DNA of 64,000 bases from Hysterium pulicare CBS 123377 (lineage: Eukaryota > Ascomycota > Dothideomycetes > Hysteriales > Hysteriaceae), in assembly GCA_000467715.1 (NCBI GenBank), contig AJFK01000441.1:1-64000 (forward strand). Reading direction: 5' to 3'. Each line of letters opens with the position of its first letter. The stretch's first letter is position 1. Under the pieces are notes generated by a model. The model saw only the letters and a program-made list of their open reading frames with translations, was not told the DNA's origin and ran no database searches. A program made the translations under genes and the position numbers. Positions 63,001 to 64,000 of this stretch are shown here, one piece after another.

Positions 63001-64000
63001 GTCGGAGCGGAGGAGATGGTGGCTGGGTCTACGGGGTCGAAGGCGCTTATGCCGCGCATGTAGGGGGAGGAGGAGGAGCTGAGGATGTCGAGGGGTCCGA
63101 TTACGTCGAGGGCTTGGTAGGGGAAGGCTAGGAAGCCGACGTGGATGGGGGTGGTGGGGGAGGAAGAAGAAGAAGTCATGCTTGGGATTTGGATATTTGG
63201 ATAGCGTTGTTGTCTAGGAGGATGTGAAGTGGGCTAATCGATAACTATTGCTTGCGAGTTTAGTGATTCGAGACGTCTAAGGACTTAAATACCAGCGCAC
63301 TCTACATCGATAGATGGCTTTGAAATCGAAATCCCGCTACATTAGCAAGACCCCTCGTCCGCGGCCACGGGCATCGTTTCCGTGCCTCTGATGATCCTCA
63401 ATCGGCCGGCATTCTCAACGATCCGGCTGAATACTGTACTATACCACAAAGGCCCGTTAGCTTAGGTACTCGGTTGATTAGTATGCAAGCGGAGAACATC
63501 GGCGCGGGTAGGTATCACGGATAGTAAGCAATGTTTTACTTTTGTATCACGGGACGGCATTGAGTTTTCTGCCGTATTACGCTCTTTTATATCGTAGTAG
63601 ACTTGTCCACTTGTTCGTTTATCTACGAGGAAGCGTCCTACAAAGTAGCTACATAGGATGATGTCTAGGTGGTTGGACTGTGTTCTGGCAGTATTGTTCC
63701 GAAGAGGGAAGTACGCTATCTGTCATATATGAAGTTGATTGACTCGGGCCTCTGATTTTTTGATTGAGATTGGTATTTTGAAGACGTTTTATGAACACTT
63801 TTTAAGCAGTATGTTGGGTGCGGAATAAGGACTCGTTATTTTAGGTATCTTCAACCCGAAGTGGGCATTCAGGCCTTCCCCACCCAAGCCCACAATGAAG
63901 AAAATAACAACAACTGGAATCCCTTCAAGCATACAGCCACTATCCAGCCAGTCACCCCTTAAAAACGTTTCTCATCCCCCAACTCCGCCACCGGCGTACC

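Overview
This window is nuclear DNA of a filamentous ascomycete (Pezizomycotina; a helotialean Leotiomycete is my guess from the style of the proteins, not a demonstrated placement). The evidence is many short spliceosomal introns of 40 to 96 bp with GT..AG ends and CTAAC-like branch sites, and fungus-specific families: Zn(II)2Cys6 and fungal_trans regulators, a TRI12-type drug pump, a DUF6594 protein, GPI-anchored fasciclin and an HRQ1 helicase. I found no intact transposon, rRNA, convincing tRNA or CRISPR array. Gene models below were built by hand from splice signals and reading-frame phase.

Layout. 1-5.6 kb: 3' part of a fungal_trans regulator, a small zinc-ribbon protein, an APH-fold kinase. 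7.5-12.7 kb: two paralogous Ulp1-type cysteine proteases arranged tail to tail around a decayed epimerase/dehydratase gene. 13.7-15.8 kb: eight-exon TRI12-type MFS pump. 16.8-24.5 kb: housekeeping block with a HAUS3-like coiled-coil protein head to head with thymidylate synthase, a membrane protein, a FHIT-type hydrolase head to head with a STEEP1-like protein, and a Cdc4-type myosin light chain. 25.7-32.5 kb: fasciclin protein, HRQ1 helicase, DUF6594 membrane protein. 33.1-48.5 kb is the accessory part, rich in lineage-specific genes: a retropepsin-like protein, tiny spliced ORFs, a secreted orphan, a possible HeLo-like protein with tandem charged repeats, a polyproline protein, a divergent pair of small membrane proteins, and a duplicated 3' fragment of HRQ1 itself. 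49-64 kb: an SDR, a CHORD-like zinc protein, two tandem paralogous C2H2 proteins with long upstream leaders, a Zn(II)2Cys6 regulator and a DJ-1/PfpI protein convergent with it.

How it fits together. The conserved genes serve nucleotide synthesis, cytokinesis, spindle assembly and DNA repair and show no pathway clustering. The most unusual material is the retropepsin-like gene, the possible HeLo-like repeat protein, the atypical catalytic loop shared by the Ulp1 paralogues, and the HRQ1 fragment whose homology runs past the stop codon. No single complete new multi-gene system is evident; these are separate leads.
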